Source: Pseudomonas fluorescens (GTDB lineage Bacteria; Pseudomonadota; Gammaproteobacteria; Pseudomonadales; Pseudomonadaceae). Taken from it: DNA of 64,000 bases. Position numbers and translations under genes: made by a program. Where the stretch lies: positions 1 to 64,000 of the forward strand of contig NZ_JAGGOG010000035.1 of assembly GCF_018614655.1 (NCBI RefSeq), read 5' to 3'. Positions 44,328 to 52,527 of this stretch are shown piece by piece (position 1 is the stretch's first letter; each line of letters starts with the position of its first letter). Under the pieces are notes generated by a model, which was not told the DNA's origin, searched no databases, and saw nothing but the letters and a program-made list of their open reading frames with translations.

Positions 44328-45941
44328 GTGCGACGGTCTGTGGTAGAGCAAGACGACAAGGTCGGGGCATTTCCCGTGCTCAGCCGCATGCCGGGTGTCT
44401 GGAAGGAATCAGGCTGGATCAGCCGGTTATGGTGGGTGCCGATCCTGGCACTGGCCATGATCCTGCGTTTCTATGGCCTGACTGCCTCGGCGATCTGGGG
44501 CGATGAAGGCTCAAGCCTGCTGCTGAGCGAGTATGCCCCGGGCGACCTGTGGTTCCACGCGGCCCATGACGTACACCCGCCGCTGTATTTTTTCCTGCTG
44601 CGCGGCTGGATTGAGCTGTTTGGTGATGGGATTTTCTCCATTCGCAGCATGAGTGCAATCCCCGGGGTGGTTGCCGTTGGACTGGGCATCTGGTTGACGC
44701 GGCTGATCGCCACCCGCCGCGCCGCCGTGCTGGCCGGGATCCTGCTGGCGTTGTTGCCTACGGCCGTGCGCTACAGCCAGGAAGTGCGGATGTACTCGCT
44801 GCTGGGTGTGTGGCTGCTGGCCGCCACCCTGGCACTGGTCTATTGGGTCAGGCATCCCGAGCGGACACGGTATCTGGTGGCTTATGTGCTGCTGATGACC
44901 GCCGGGTTTTACACTCACTACTTCACCGCGCTGTGCGTGCTGGTGCATTGGCTCTGGCTGGGGCTGCTGTGTTTGCCGCAAACGTCGAACCTGCGGTTGA
45001 TCACCCGTCCGGGCTGGTGGTGGGCCAACGTCGCCATTGTTGTGTTGTACCTGCCCTGGCTGCCGAATCTGCTGGATCTGGTGCAGCACGTCGAACAACT
45101 CAAAGTCGGCGGCGATATTGGCTGGGAAGACCCCGTTACCTTGTCCTCCGTGCCGGCGATGATCTGGCAGTTCCTGATTCAGGACGAAGGTGATGGCCTG
45201 TGGCGTCCGCTGTTTGTCCTAGTGCCAGTACTGTTTATCGTGGTGTTGGGAGTGACCGCGTGGCGAGACCAGAGCCGTTATCGGTTCGGCTGGTTACTGG
45301 CGCTGTTTTTCCTGTTGCCGATGCTGCTGGTCTATGGCGTTTCGTTTGTTTCCCCGGTGTTCATCGAACGTTATCTCACCGTCTATGCCTTGGGCTTGCC
45401 CATCGTTGTGGCCTTGGCCGTGGATCGCCTTGGGGCACGCTTGCGGATCATCGGTGCTGCGCTGTTGGTGTTGTTTGTCGGGGTGGAGCTGGTGGGGTTG
45501 AAGACCAACTTCACCGTCGATGAACACGATCAGTTCAACGTCGCGGTGGAGTTCGTCAATCGCAACTACCAGCAGGACGACCGCATCGTCATCAGCGACA
45601 TGCTCTGGTACTTGCCCTATGTGTATTACGACCAGACCGACGCCCAATTGCAGCTCTACACACCGCCGACGGCCGGGGGCAAGTCGACGCGGCCCAATGC
45701 CTATGGGTTTGGCACTTTGGTGGATCAGGACGGTGGCCGAATCTACCTCGACCGCCTGTCGGCGATTGCGCCGCAGACCCAACGCGTCTGGCTGATCAGT
45801 AGCAGTGACGGGCCGGATGAGTTTGCACCGCTACCCGACGGTTGGCGCCAGCTCAGCCAACAGGACGGCGGCGGCGCCAGGGCGCGCTTGTTCGTGCTAT
45901 GCCACGTGCCAGGGCCGTTACCCAAGGACGGCTGCGGTTAA
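44328..45941 (+). CDS. Membrane glycosyltransferase, family 39-like (PMT/ArnT superfamily)
   Basis: Integral membrane glycosyltransferase of about 537 residues with some ten membrane segments. The first loop has the catalytic-type acidic motif WGDEGSSLLL, then HPPLYFFLLRGW, both characteristic of GT39/PMT_2 proteins that use polyprenyl-phosphate sugars in the periplasm. A soluble C-terminal domain (about 420-537) follows. I use the GTG at 44328 because GGGGG lies seven bases before it; an ATG at 44304 is the alternative. Acceptor unknown; it stands alone between divergent and unrelated genes. Confidence 0.75.
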   Translation: MRRSVVEQDDKVGAFPVLSRMPGVWKESGWISRLWWVPILALAMILRFYGLTASAIWGDEGSSLLLSEYAPGDLWFHAAHDVHPPLYFFLLRGWIELFGDGIFSIRSMSAIPGVVAVGLGIWLTRLIATRRAAVLAGILLALLPTAVRYSQEVRMYSLLGVWLLAATLALVYWVRHPERTRYLVAYVLLMTAGFYTHYFTALCVLVHWLWLGLLCLPQTSNLRLITRPGWWWANVAIVVLYLPWLPNLLDLVQHVEQLKVGGDIGWEDPVTLSSVPAMIWQFLIQDEGDGLWRPLFVLVPVLFIVVLGVTAWRDQSRYRFGWLLALFFLLPMLLVYGVSFVSPVFIERYLTVYALGLPIVVALAVDRLGARLRIIGAALLVLFVGVELVGLKTNFTVDEHDQFNVAVEFVNRNYQQDDRIVISDMLWYLPYVYYDQTDAQLQLYTPPTAGGKSTRPNAYGFGTLVDQDGGRIYLDRLSAIAPQTQRVWLISSSDGPDEFAPLPDGWRQLSQQDGGGARARLFVLCHVPGPLPKDGCG

Positions 45942-46019
45942 TATCCGTCTGGCGTGGGCGTCCGGTATCGGCCGGCGCCTGGGCTAGACTCAAGTCAATC
46001 TCTTCATCAGGAACCTGTC

Positions 46020-46265
46020 ATGGAATCCCCAATCCACAGCCTGCCTTCGTTGTTCAAACAACTCGGGTTGCCTGACGACCCACAAAGCATCGAGCAATTC
46101 ATCACGGCACATTCACCGCTTAAACCGGATTTGAAGCTGGCAGACGCGTTTTTCTGGAACGATAGCCAGAGGGCGTTTTTGCGAGACGAGATTCTGGAGG
46201 ACGCGGATTGGGCCGAGGTGGTGGATGAGTTGAATTTGCGGTTGAGGAGCGGGCGCTGGGTGTAA
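46020..46265 (+). CDS. DUF2789 family protein
   Basis: A small soluble protein of 81 residues with the DUF2789 pattern (LPSLFKQLGLPDDPQSIEQF, ADAFFWNDSQRAFLRDE). No signal peptide or membrane segment. The ATG at 46020 follows AGGAA. Function unknown; widespread in Pseudomonas. Confidence 0.8.
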   Translation: MESPIHSLPSLFKQLGLPDDPQSIEQFITAHSPLKPDLKLADAFFWNDSQRAFLRDEILEDADWAEVVDELNLRLRSGRWV

Positions 46266-46318
46266 AAAAACTTTGCCGAATAGCTGCTCCCAGGTGCGGG
46301 AGTGGGCTTGCCCACTGG

Positions 46319-46437
46319 TTGTAGCCGCTGCCGAGGTACGAGGCTGCGATGCGTGTCCGCAGGACCGCCTCTGGGGCCGCTACGTCGGAATGCCGCACCA
46401 AGCCCATCGCAGCCTCGTACCTCGGCAGCGGCTACAA
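46319..46437. repeat. Long perfect palindromic repeat, family 1
   Basis: Two perfect 32-bp arms (46319-46350 and 46406-46437, outer ends TTGTAGCCGCTGCCGAGG / CCTCGGCAGCGGCTACAA) around a 55-bp loop. The loop start (GCGTGTCCGCAGGACCGCC) is shared with the copy at 31736. Confidence 0.88.
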
Positions 46438-46552
46438 CCGCATTCGTACCCCCCATTGGTTTTGTAGCACCCTGAAAATCTCCAACACCTTTGCCCAAAC
46501 CCGCTTTACTTACCTCACTGCCCACCACCCATCCCCAAATTTGTATCAAAAC

Positions 46553-46599
46553 TTGACTGAGTCGGATCCATCCACCATATTGATAGTTAGCAAACTAAC
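46553..46599 (+). promoter_or_regulatory. MarR-gene promoter and operator
   Basis: TTGACT (46553-46558), a 17-bp spacer and CATATT (46576-46581) form a plausible sigma-70 promoter. GTTAG-CAAA-CTAAC (46586-46599) directly downstream is a palindrome at the start of transcription, the expected place for autorepression by the MarR protein encoded next. Confidence 0.6.
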
Positions 46600-46616
46600 A
46601 TTGTGCGAATGATCCC

Positions 46617-47075
46617 GTGTCCCAGACTCTCGAACAACTCCAGATGAACATCAGCAGCAGCATGGTGGTGGGTGCCCGTAACTGGCGAAAAATCTGCCAG
46701 ACCACGCTGGTGAGCTATGGCATCTCCGAAGCCTGCGCCGTGCCGCTGTTGATGATCGGCCGCCTGGGCGACGGCGTGCATCAGGTCAAGGTCGCCCAGG
46801 CGTCCGGGATGGAAAGTCCGTCCCTGGTGCGCCTGCTGGACCAGCTGTGCAACGCCGGCTTCGTGTGCCGTACCGAAGACATTCATGACCGCCGTGCCAA
46901 GGCCTTGAGCCTGACTGCCCGTGGCCGTGAATTGGTGCAGGCGGTGGAGGAGCAACTGGTGCGTTTGCGTCGAGAAGTGCTGGCGGACATCGACCACGAT
47001 GACTTGGAGACTGCGCTGCGCGTGCTGCGTGCCTTCGAAGCCGCCCACCAACACCCTGCGGTCGTGACGCCTTGA
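46617..47075 (+). CDS. MarR-family transcriptional regulator
   Basis: A 152-residue winged-helix repressor. The DNA-binding region includes VAQASGMESPSLVRLLDQLCNA and the wing TEDIHDRRAKALSLTARGREL (DxRxKxLxLT pattern). The start is a GTG at 46617. Its stop overlaps the TTG start of the efflux gene (TTGA), so it heads and probably controls the efflux operon, as MarR proteins do in response to phenolic compounds. Confidence 0.88.
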   Translation: MSQTLEQLQMNISSSMVVGARNWRKICQTTLVSYGISEACAVPLLMIGRLGDGVHQVKVAQASGMESPSLVRLLDQLCNAGFVCRTEDIHDRRAKALSLTARGRELVQAVEEQLVRLRREVLADIDHDDLETALRVLRAFEAAHQHPAVVTP

Positions 47076-49150
47076 ACGGATTTTTTAGCGGCATGCCGCC
47101 GGCACGAGATTGGTTTTACGGCGTTCGAACATTTGCGGCGTCGATGATCGCGCTGTACATCGCCATGCTGATGCAGATGCCACGTCCCTATTGGGCGATG
47201 GCCACGGTGTATATCGTCTCAAGCCCCTTTGTCGGTCCCACCAGCTCCAAGGCGTTGTACCGCGCCGTCGGCACCTTTCTCGGCGCGGCGGCAGCGGTAT
47301 TTTTTGTGCCTATGTTTGTGCAAACCCCGTATTTGCTGGTGGTAGTGATTGCGCTGTGGACCGGGATCCTGCTGTTCCTTTCATTGCACCTGCGTACCGC
47401 CAACAGCTACGCGCTAATGCTCGCCGGCTACACCTTGCCGCTGATCGCCCTGCCGGTGGTGGATAACCCTCTGGCGGTATGGGACGTGGCCGAGGCGCGT
47501 ACCGAAGAGATTTTCCTGGGTATCGCCGTGGCGGCGGTGGTCGGCGCAATGTTCTGGCCCCGGCGCCTGGCGCCGGTGTTTGATGATTCGGTCAGCAAGT
47601 GGTTTGCCGACGCGCAGGTCTACAGCCAGCGCTTCCTGACCCGCAACGTGCAACCCGAAGAAGTCAGCACCCTGCGCGGCGGTATGGTCGCCACCTTCAA
47701 CACCTTGGAATTGATGATTGGGCAACTGCCTCACGAGGGCGCGCGGCCGCAAACGGTGCGCAACACCAAAGAGCTGCGTGGGCGGATGATCCATCTGCTG
47801 CCAGTGGTGGATGCCCTCGACGACGCCTTGTATGCCTTGGAGCGCCGCACGCCAGAGCTGGTCGGAAAATTTGCGCCGCTCCTGGCCGCCACCGTTGCAT
47901 GGCTGGAAAACACCCAAAAGGATGCGCCCATCGAACGCTGGCGCGCCCTGCGTGACCAGATCGAAGCCTTGCAGCCCGACGCCGAAGCGCTGGATGACCG
48001 TCATCAGCTGCTGTTTTCCAATGCGCTCTACCGCTTGGGCGAATGGGTCGATTTGTGGCAAGACTGCCGCAGCCTGCAAGCGGCCATCCAGTGCGAAAGC
48101 CAGGACAATTGGCGGGCCGTGTACCGCCACTGGCGCCTGGGCCGGCTGACGCCCTTTATTGACCGTGGTCTGATGTTCTATTCGGCGTTTTCCACCGTCA
48201 CCGCCATCATTGTCGCCTCGGTGCTGTGGATCCTGCTGGGCTGGACCGATGGCGGCAGTGCGGTGATTCTGGCGGCCGTGGCCTGCAGCTTTTTCGCCTC
48301 CATGGACGACCCGGCGCCGCAGATTTACCGGTTCTTTTTCTGGACGGCGATGTCAGTGCTGTTCGCCAGCCTCTATCTGTTTCTGGTACTGCCCAACCTG
48401 CACGATTTTCCGATGCTGGTCTTGGCCTTCGCTGTGCCCTTTATCTGTATTGGCACCCTGACGGTCCAGCCGCGTTTCTACCTGGGTATGCTGCTGACCT
48501 TGGTCAACACCTCATCGTTTATCAGCATCCAGGGCGCCTACGACGCAGACTTTCTGGCCTTCGCCAACTCCAACCTGGCCGGCCCCGTGGGGTTGTTGTT
48601 CGCGTTTGTCTGGACCTTGATCGCCCGACCGTTCGGCGCAGAGTTCGCCGCCAAGCGCCTGACCCGTTTCAGCTGGCGCGACATCGTCGGCCTCACCGAA
48701 CCTGCGACCCTGGCCGAACACCGGCAAATGGGTGTGCGGATGCTCGACCGCCTGATGCAACACCTGCCGCGCCTGGCGATGACCGGGCAAGACACCGGCA
48801 TCGCGCTACGCGAAGTGCGGGTAGCGCTGAACCTGCTGGATTTGCTGGCCTATTCGCCGCGCATCCTCGGCGTGCCGCGTGTCCTGCTGAATCAAGTGGT
48901 GGAGGGCGTTGGGGGGTACTTCAAGGCCTGCCTGAAAGCCGGTGAACGCCTGCCTGCCCCCGGCGGGCTGCTGATGACTCTGGACCGTACCCGCCGTGCC
49001 CTCAACGGTCAGGGCCTGCAAGGTGAAGACGAAACCCGCCTGCATCTGTTGCATGCCCTCAGCGGCTTGCGCCTGGCGCTGTTGCCGGGCGTGGAATTTG
49101 TCGGCGGCGCCGAGCTGGACGCGCCGCTACCCGATGGAGCGCCTTTATGA
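47072..49150 (+). CDS. FUSC-family inner-membrane efflux protein (AaeB-like)
   Basis: A 692-residue membrane protein with two blocks of membrane segments (about 20-170 and 370-530) separated and followed by soluble domains, the layout of aromatic-acid exporter AaeB. N-terminal family marks include FAASMIALYIAMLMQMPRPY and YIVSSPFVGPTSSKALYR. The TTG start overlaps the marR stop. With DUF1656, HlyD and NodT genes downstream it makes an AaeXAB-like pump plus dedicated outer-membrane channel, probably for hydroxylated aromatic acids. Confidence 0.88.
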   Translation: MNGFFSGMPPARDWFYGVRTFAASMIALYIAMLMQMPRPYWAMATVYIVSSPFVGPTSSKALYRAVGTFLGAAAAVFFVPMFVQTPYLLVVVIALWTGILLFLSLHLRTANSYALMLAGYTLPLIALPVVDNPLAVWDVAEARTEEIFLGIAVAAVVGAMFWPRRLAPVFDDSVSKWFADAQVYSQRFLTRNVQPEEVSTLRGGMVATFNTLELMIGQLPHEGARPQTVRNTKELRGRMIHLLPVVDALDDALYALERRTPELVGKFAPLLAATVAWLENTQKDAPIERWRALRDQIEALQPDAEALDDRHQLLFSNALYRLGEWVDLWQDCRSLQAAIQCESQDNWRAVYRHWRLGRLTPFIDRGLMFYSAFSTVTAIIVASVLWILLGWTDGGSAVILAAVACSFFASMDDPAPQIYRFFFWTAMSVLFASLYLFLVLPNLHDFPMLVLAFAVPFICIGTLTVQPRFYLGMLLTLVNTSSFISIQGAYDADFLAFANSNLAGPVGLLFAFVWTLIARPFGAEFAAKRLTRFSWRDIVGLTEPATLAEHRQMGVRMLDRLMQHLPRLAMTGQDTGIALREVRVALNLLDLLAYSPRILGVPRVLLNQVVEGVGGYFKACLKAGERLPAPGGLLMTLDRTRRALNGQGLQGEDETRLHLLHALSGLRLALLPGVEFVGGAELDAPLPDGAPL

Positions 49151-49356
49151 TCGGTGATCTGGATGTCAGCGGGGTGTTCCTGCCCACGCTGCTGGTGCTG
49201 ATGGGCATTACGTATGTGTTGTACCTGGTGGTGCACGGGCTGTTGACGCGCTTCCACTTCTATCGCCTGGTCTGGCACCGGGCATTGTTCAATGTGGGTC
49301 TCTACGCGCTGTTGCTGGGCGCAGTGGACTCACTCAGTCGATACCTGATGACATGA
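49147..49356 (+). CDS. DUF1656 (AaeX-like) small membrane protein
   Basis: A 69-residue protein with two membrane segments and the family start IGDLDVSGVFLPTLL. It is the equivalent of AaeX between the FUSC protein and the adaptor, with ATGA overlaps at both ends. Its exact role in the pump is unknown. Confidence 0.88.
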   Translation: MIGDLDVSGVFLPTLLVLMGITYVLYLVVHGLLTRFHFYRLVWHRALFNVGLYALLLGAVDSLSRYLMT

Positions 49357-50243
49357 AAAAACCTTTTTTGACCATCGGCCGCGTAGTCCTGACGTTATTG
49401 GTGGTGAGTTTCGCCTGCGTCGTGGTCTGGCGCATGGTGATGTACTACATGTTTGCGCCCTGGACCCGTGACGGCCACATCCGTGCCGACATCGTGCAGA
49501 TCGCCCCGGACGTGTCCGGGTTGATCCAGCAAGTGGACGTGCGCGACAACCAGTTGGTGGTGCGCGGCCAAGTGCTGTTCTCCGTCGATCAGGACCGCTT
49601 CAAATTGGCCCTGCGCCAGGCCCAGGCCGCTGTCGCCGACCGTCAGGAAACCCTGGCCCAGGCCCAACGTGAAGCCAAGCGTAACCGAGGCCTGGGCAAC
49701 CTGGTGGCCAGCGAGCAACTGGAAGAAAGCCAATCGCGCGTGGCCCGTGCCCAGTCGGCCCTGGCCGAAGCCCAGGTGACGGTGGACAGCGCCCAGCTCA
49801 ACCTTGATCGCTCGGTGATCCGCAGCCCGGTGGACGGCTACGTCAATGACCGTGCGCCCCGTACCCAGGAATTCGTCACCGCCGGTCGCCCGGTGTTATC
49901 GGTGGTGGACAGCAATTCCTTCCACATCGACGGTTATTTCGAAGAAACCAAGCTGGATGGCATTCACGTCGGACAGAGCGTCGACATCCGCGTGATCGGC
50001 GACAGCGCTCGCCTGCGTGGCCATGTGCAGAGCATCGTCGCCGGTATCGAGGACCGTGACCGCAGCAGCGGTTCCAACCTGTTGCCCAACGTCAACCCGG
50101 CGTTCAGCTGGGTGCGCCTGGCCCAGCGGATTCCGGTACGGATTGCCTTTGACGATGTGCCGGAGGATTTCCGCATGATCGCCGGGCGGACCGCTACGGT
50201 GTCGATCATCGATGACAAGCCCGTCCAGGGAGACAAACCATGA
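49353..50243 (+). CDS. HlyD/AaeA-like membrane-fusion protein
   Basis: Periplasmic adaptor of 296 residues: one membrane segment (about 10-30), then YYMFAPWTRDGHIRADIVQI, a motif typical of AaeA-type adaptors, lipoyl halves (VSGLIQQVDVRDNQLV and VIRSPVDGYVNDRAPR), a short helical hairpin and a beta barrel (HIDGYFEETKLDGIHVG). ATGA overlaps with both neighbours. Confidence 0.9.
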   Translation: MKKPFLTIGRVVLTLLVVSFACVVVWRMVMYYMFAPWTRDGHIRADIVQIAPDVSGLIQQVDVRDNQLVVRGQVLFSVDQDRFKLALRQAQAAVADRQETLAQAQREAKRNRGLGNLVASEQLEESQSRVARAQSALAEAQVTVDSAQLNLDRSVIRSPVDGYVNDRAPRTQEFVTAGRPVLSVVDSNSFHIDGYFEETKLDGIHVGQSVDIRVIGDSARLRGHVQSIVAGIEDRDRSSGSNLLPNVNPAFSWVRLAQRIPVRIAFDDVPEDFRMIAGRTATVSIIDDKPVQGDKP

Positions 50244-51688
50244 AACCGGCAGCGCTTTTAGCAACCGCCGGGCTGGGGTTGCTGCTGTCGGCCTGCCAGG
50301 TGGTCGGGCCGGATTATCATCTGCCGGACCAGGCCGCCGTATCCCGTGGCGACTTGCAAGGGCAACTGGCAGGGCAGGGTAGTCATGTGGTCTCGGCCCC
50401 TGTGGCCGCTGATTGGTGGAAGCTGTATCAAGACCCGCGCCTGGATGAACTGGTGCGCCAGGCTATGGCTTCCAATACTGATTTGCGTGTAGCCGCAGCC
50501 AACCTGCAACGGGCGCGTTTCCAGGTTCAAGAAGCCCAGTCTGCGGGCGGCTGGAGTGGCGGCGTAAAGCTCGGCGCCCAACGCTTGCAAGAGTCCGGCG
50601 AAGCTTTTTTGTTGGCGGATAAAGTGCCGGTGGCCAATGTTGGTGACGTGGGGATCACCACCTCGTATCAGTTCGACTTGTTCGGTACCTTGCAGCGCGG
50701 TATTGAAGGTGCCCAGGCCAATGCCGACGCGACCCAGGCTGCCGTCGATACCGCCCGCATTACCCTGGTGGCAGACGTGGTGCGTTCCTACACCCAGGTC
50801 TGCGCGGCCAACGAAGAGCTGGAGATTGCCCGGCATTCACTCGATCTGCAGGCCCAAAGCACTCATCTGACCCAGCGTCTGCGTGATGCCGGGCGCGGTG
50901 ATGAAACCCAGGTCACCCGTTCACAGACCCAATTCAAATCCCTGCGTGCCGAGCTGCCGCGTTACGACGCGGCGCGTCAGGCCGGATTGTTCCGCCTGTC
51001 GATGCTGCTGGCCAAGCCGTTGGATCAACTGCCGGCCGGTACCCGCGACTGCGCCGAGCTGCCGCATATCTCCCAGCTATTGCCGGTGGGCGACGGCGCT
51101 GCCTTGCTCAAGCGTCGGCCCGATGTACGCCAAGCTGAACGCCGGCTGGCCGCCGCCACTGCTGGCATCGGTGTTGCCACCGGCGAGCTGTACCCCGACA
51201 TCAGTATCGGTGCCACGATTGGCACGGTTGGCCTGCTGGAAAACCTGGGCAAACCGGCCGCCAACCGCTGGGGCTTTGGCCCGCTGTTGAGCTGGACCGT
51301 GCCGTCCAACGGCTCCCGCGCTCGCATCCATGAAGCCGAGGCCGCGACCCAGGGCGCCCTGGCACATTTTGACGGTGTGGTGCTCAACGCCATTCGCGAG
51401 ACCCAGACCGGCCTGGCGCAATACACCGCGCAACTGGAGCGGCGTGATGCCCTGGCCGATGCCGAGCAGTCGGCGCAACAAGCCGCGGACCAGACGCACC
51501 GCTTCTTCCAGGCCGGCCGCGCGTCGTTCCTGGCTGACCTGCAAGCCACCCGCACCTACACCGACATGCGGGCGCAGTTGGCCGCGGCCAACACCCAGGT
51601 TGCCATGAGCCAGATCGATTTGTTCCTGGCGTTGGGCGGCGGTTGGGAAAGTGGACGAACGCAAGGCACACAAGCCAGCAAACCCTGA
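50240..51688 (+). CDS. Outer-membrane efflux lipoprotein (NodT family)
   Basis: Outer-membrane channel of 482 residues with lipobox LSAC (cysteine near 19) followed by QVVGPDYHLP. Family marks include RRPDVRQAERRLAAATAGIG and GELYPDISIGAT. It ends the FUSC efflux operon and is the second such channel in the window; the two are clearly diverged, so they are not a recent duplication. Confidence 0.92.
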   Translation: MKPAALLATAGLGLLLSACQVVGPDYHLPDQAAVSRGDLQGQLAGQGSHVVSAPVAADWWKLYQDPRLDELVRQAMASNTDLRVAAANLQRARFQVQEAQSAGGWSGGVKLGAQRLQESGEAFLLADKVPVANVGDVGITTSYQFDLFGTLQRGIEGAQANADATQAAVDTARITLVADVVRSYTQVCAANEELEIARHSLDLQAQSTHLTQRLRDAGRGDETQVTRSQTQFKSLRAELPRYDAARQAGLFRLSMLLAKPLDQLPAGTRDCAELPHISQLLPVGDGAALLKRRPDVRQAERRLAAATAGIGVATGELYPDISIGATIGTVGLLENLGKPAANRWGFGPLLSWTVPSNGSRARIHEAEAATQGALAHFDGVVLNAIRETQTGLAQYTAQLERRDALADAEQSAQQAADQTHRFFQAGRASFLADLQATRTYTDMRAQLAAANTQVAMSQIDLFLALGGGWESGRTQGTQASKP

Positions 51689-51705
51689 GCGGGTTGCTAT
51701 GCTTG

Positions 51706-51735
51706 GACAGGTGGGCACCTGAAGGCCCACCTGTC
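51706..51735 (+). terminator. Hairpin after FUSC efflux operon
   Basis: GACAGGTGGGC (51706-51716) pairs with GCCCACCTGTC (51725-51735). A perfect 11-bp stem just after the last efflux gene suggests termination, although no T-run follows. Confidence 0.55.
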
Positions 51736-51767
51736 ACTGCTCGCGTTTGCTCATGGGGATTCCAATA

Positions 51768-52400
51768 ATGAAAAACCCTTATGCTCCCGCTTTCTGGTGC
51801 GTGTTCTTCGCACTGGTGCTGTTATCGGCGACCTACTTCTACGGCATCATGCTGGCCCATCAGATCGACAAGGCCATGGTGTTCCTCGACAGTGCCAGCG
51901 CGCTGATTGCCGTGCTGTCCATCGGTGTGGTGGCCTGGGCCTCCTACCAGGGCCAGCGCATCAAGCGAAAACTCCTCGAACAAGGCAAGACGCGGGTGGC
52001 CATCTGGGACACCAAAGTGGCTCTGCGCCGGGTCGAGACCGTCTTCGACCGCTATTTCTGGGGCAGCTACTGGCAGCCCGGCCGCACCTTCCAGGAAGTC
52101 ATGGGTGAGCTCACCGGCACCCCCCTGGAAAAAAGCCTCGAAGCCTTGAAGAAACAATGCGTGGCGCTGGACCAACAGGTCGCCGACGGCCGTCATTGGT
52201 TGAACAACGCGCGGGAACTGTCCGACGTCGCCACGGCCATGGCTCGGGAGCGCTACCAACTGGACTTTTGTGACCCCAAGGCGGACACGCCGAGCAATGC
52301 GGTGATTCACCGGGAGTTCGAGGTGCTGGTGTATACGTGGACGGCGCGGCTGAAGAGCTTTGACCATCAACTGGACGAGATCGAGACGGAGTATTCCTGA
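51768..52400 (+). CDS. Two-helix membrane protein of unknown function
   Basis: A 210-residue protein with two N-terminal membrane segments (about 7-27 and 40-60) and a cytoplasmic helical domain with coiled-coil tendency. The ATG at 51768 (GGGGA upstream) is preferred to earlier starts that sit next to the hairpin. No family recognised; the gene stands alone between terminators. Confidence 0.65.
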   Translation: MKNPYAPAFWCVFFALVLLSATYFYGIMLAHQIDKAMVFLDSASALIAVLSIGVVAWASYQGQRIKRKLLEQGKTRVAIWDTKVALRRVETVFDRYFWGSYWQPGRTFQEVMGELTGTPLEKSLEALKKQCVALDQQVADGRHWLNNARELSDVATAMARERYQLDFCDPKADTPSNAVIHREFEVLVYTWTARLKSFDHQLDEIETEYS

Positions 52401-52435
52401 GGGGCCTACCGCTATGATTGGGTGCCTATGCTAAT

Positions 52436-52489
52436 CTTCCCCGGATTTTCGGCGGGCTTGAGCCGACACCCGTTGGGTGCTCAGGGAAG
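52436..52489 (+). promoter_or_regulatory. Structured leader before ydgA-like gene
   Basis: CTTCCC (52436-52441) pairs with GGGAAG (52484-52489) and encloses a bulged hairpin TGAG-CACCC-GTT-GGGTG-CTCA (52459-52483). The structure ends 38 bp before the ATG. It could be a terminator of the previous gene without T-run or a 5' leader element. Confidence 0.4.
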
Positions 52490-52527
52490 ACAGCCCACAT
52501 CCATACAGGATTTGATCAGGTCACTAC

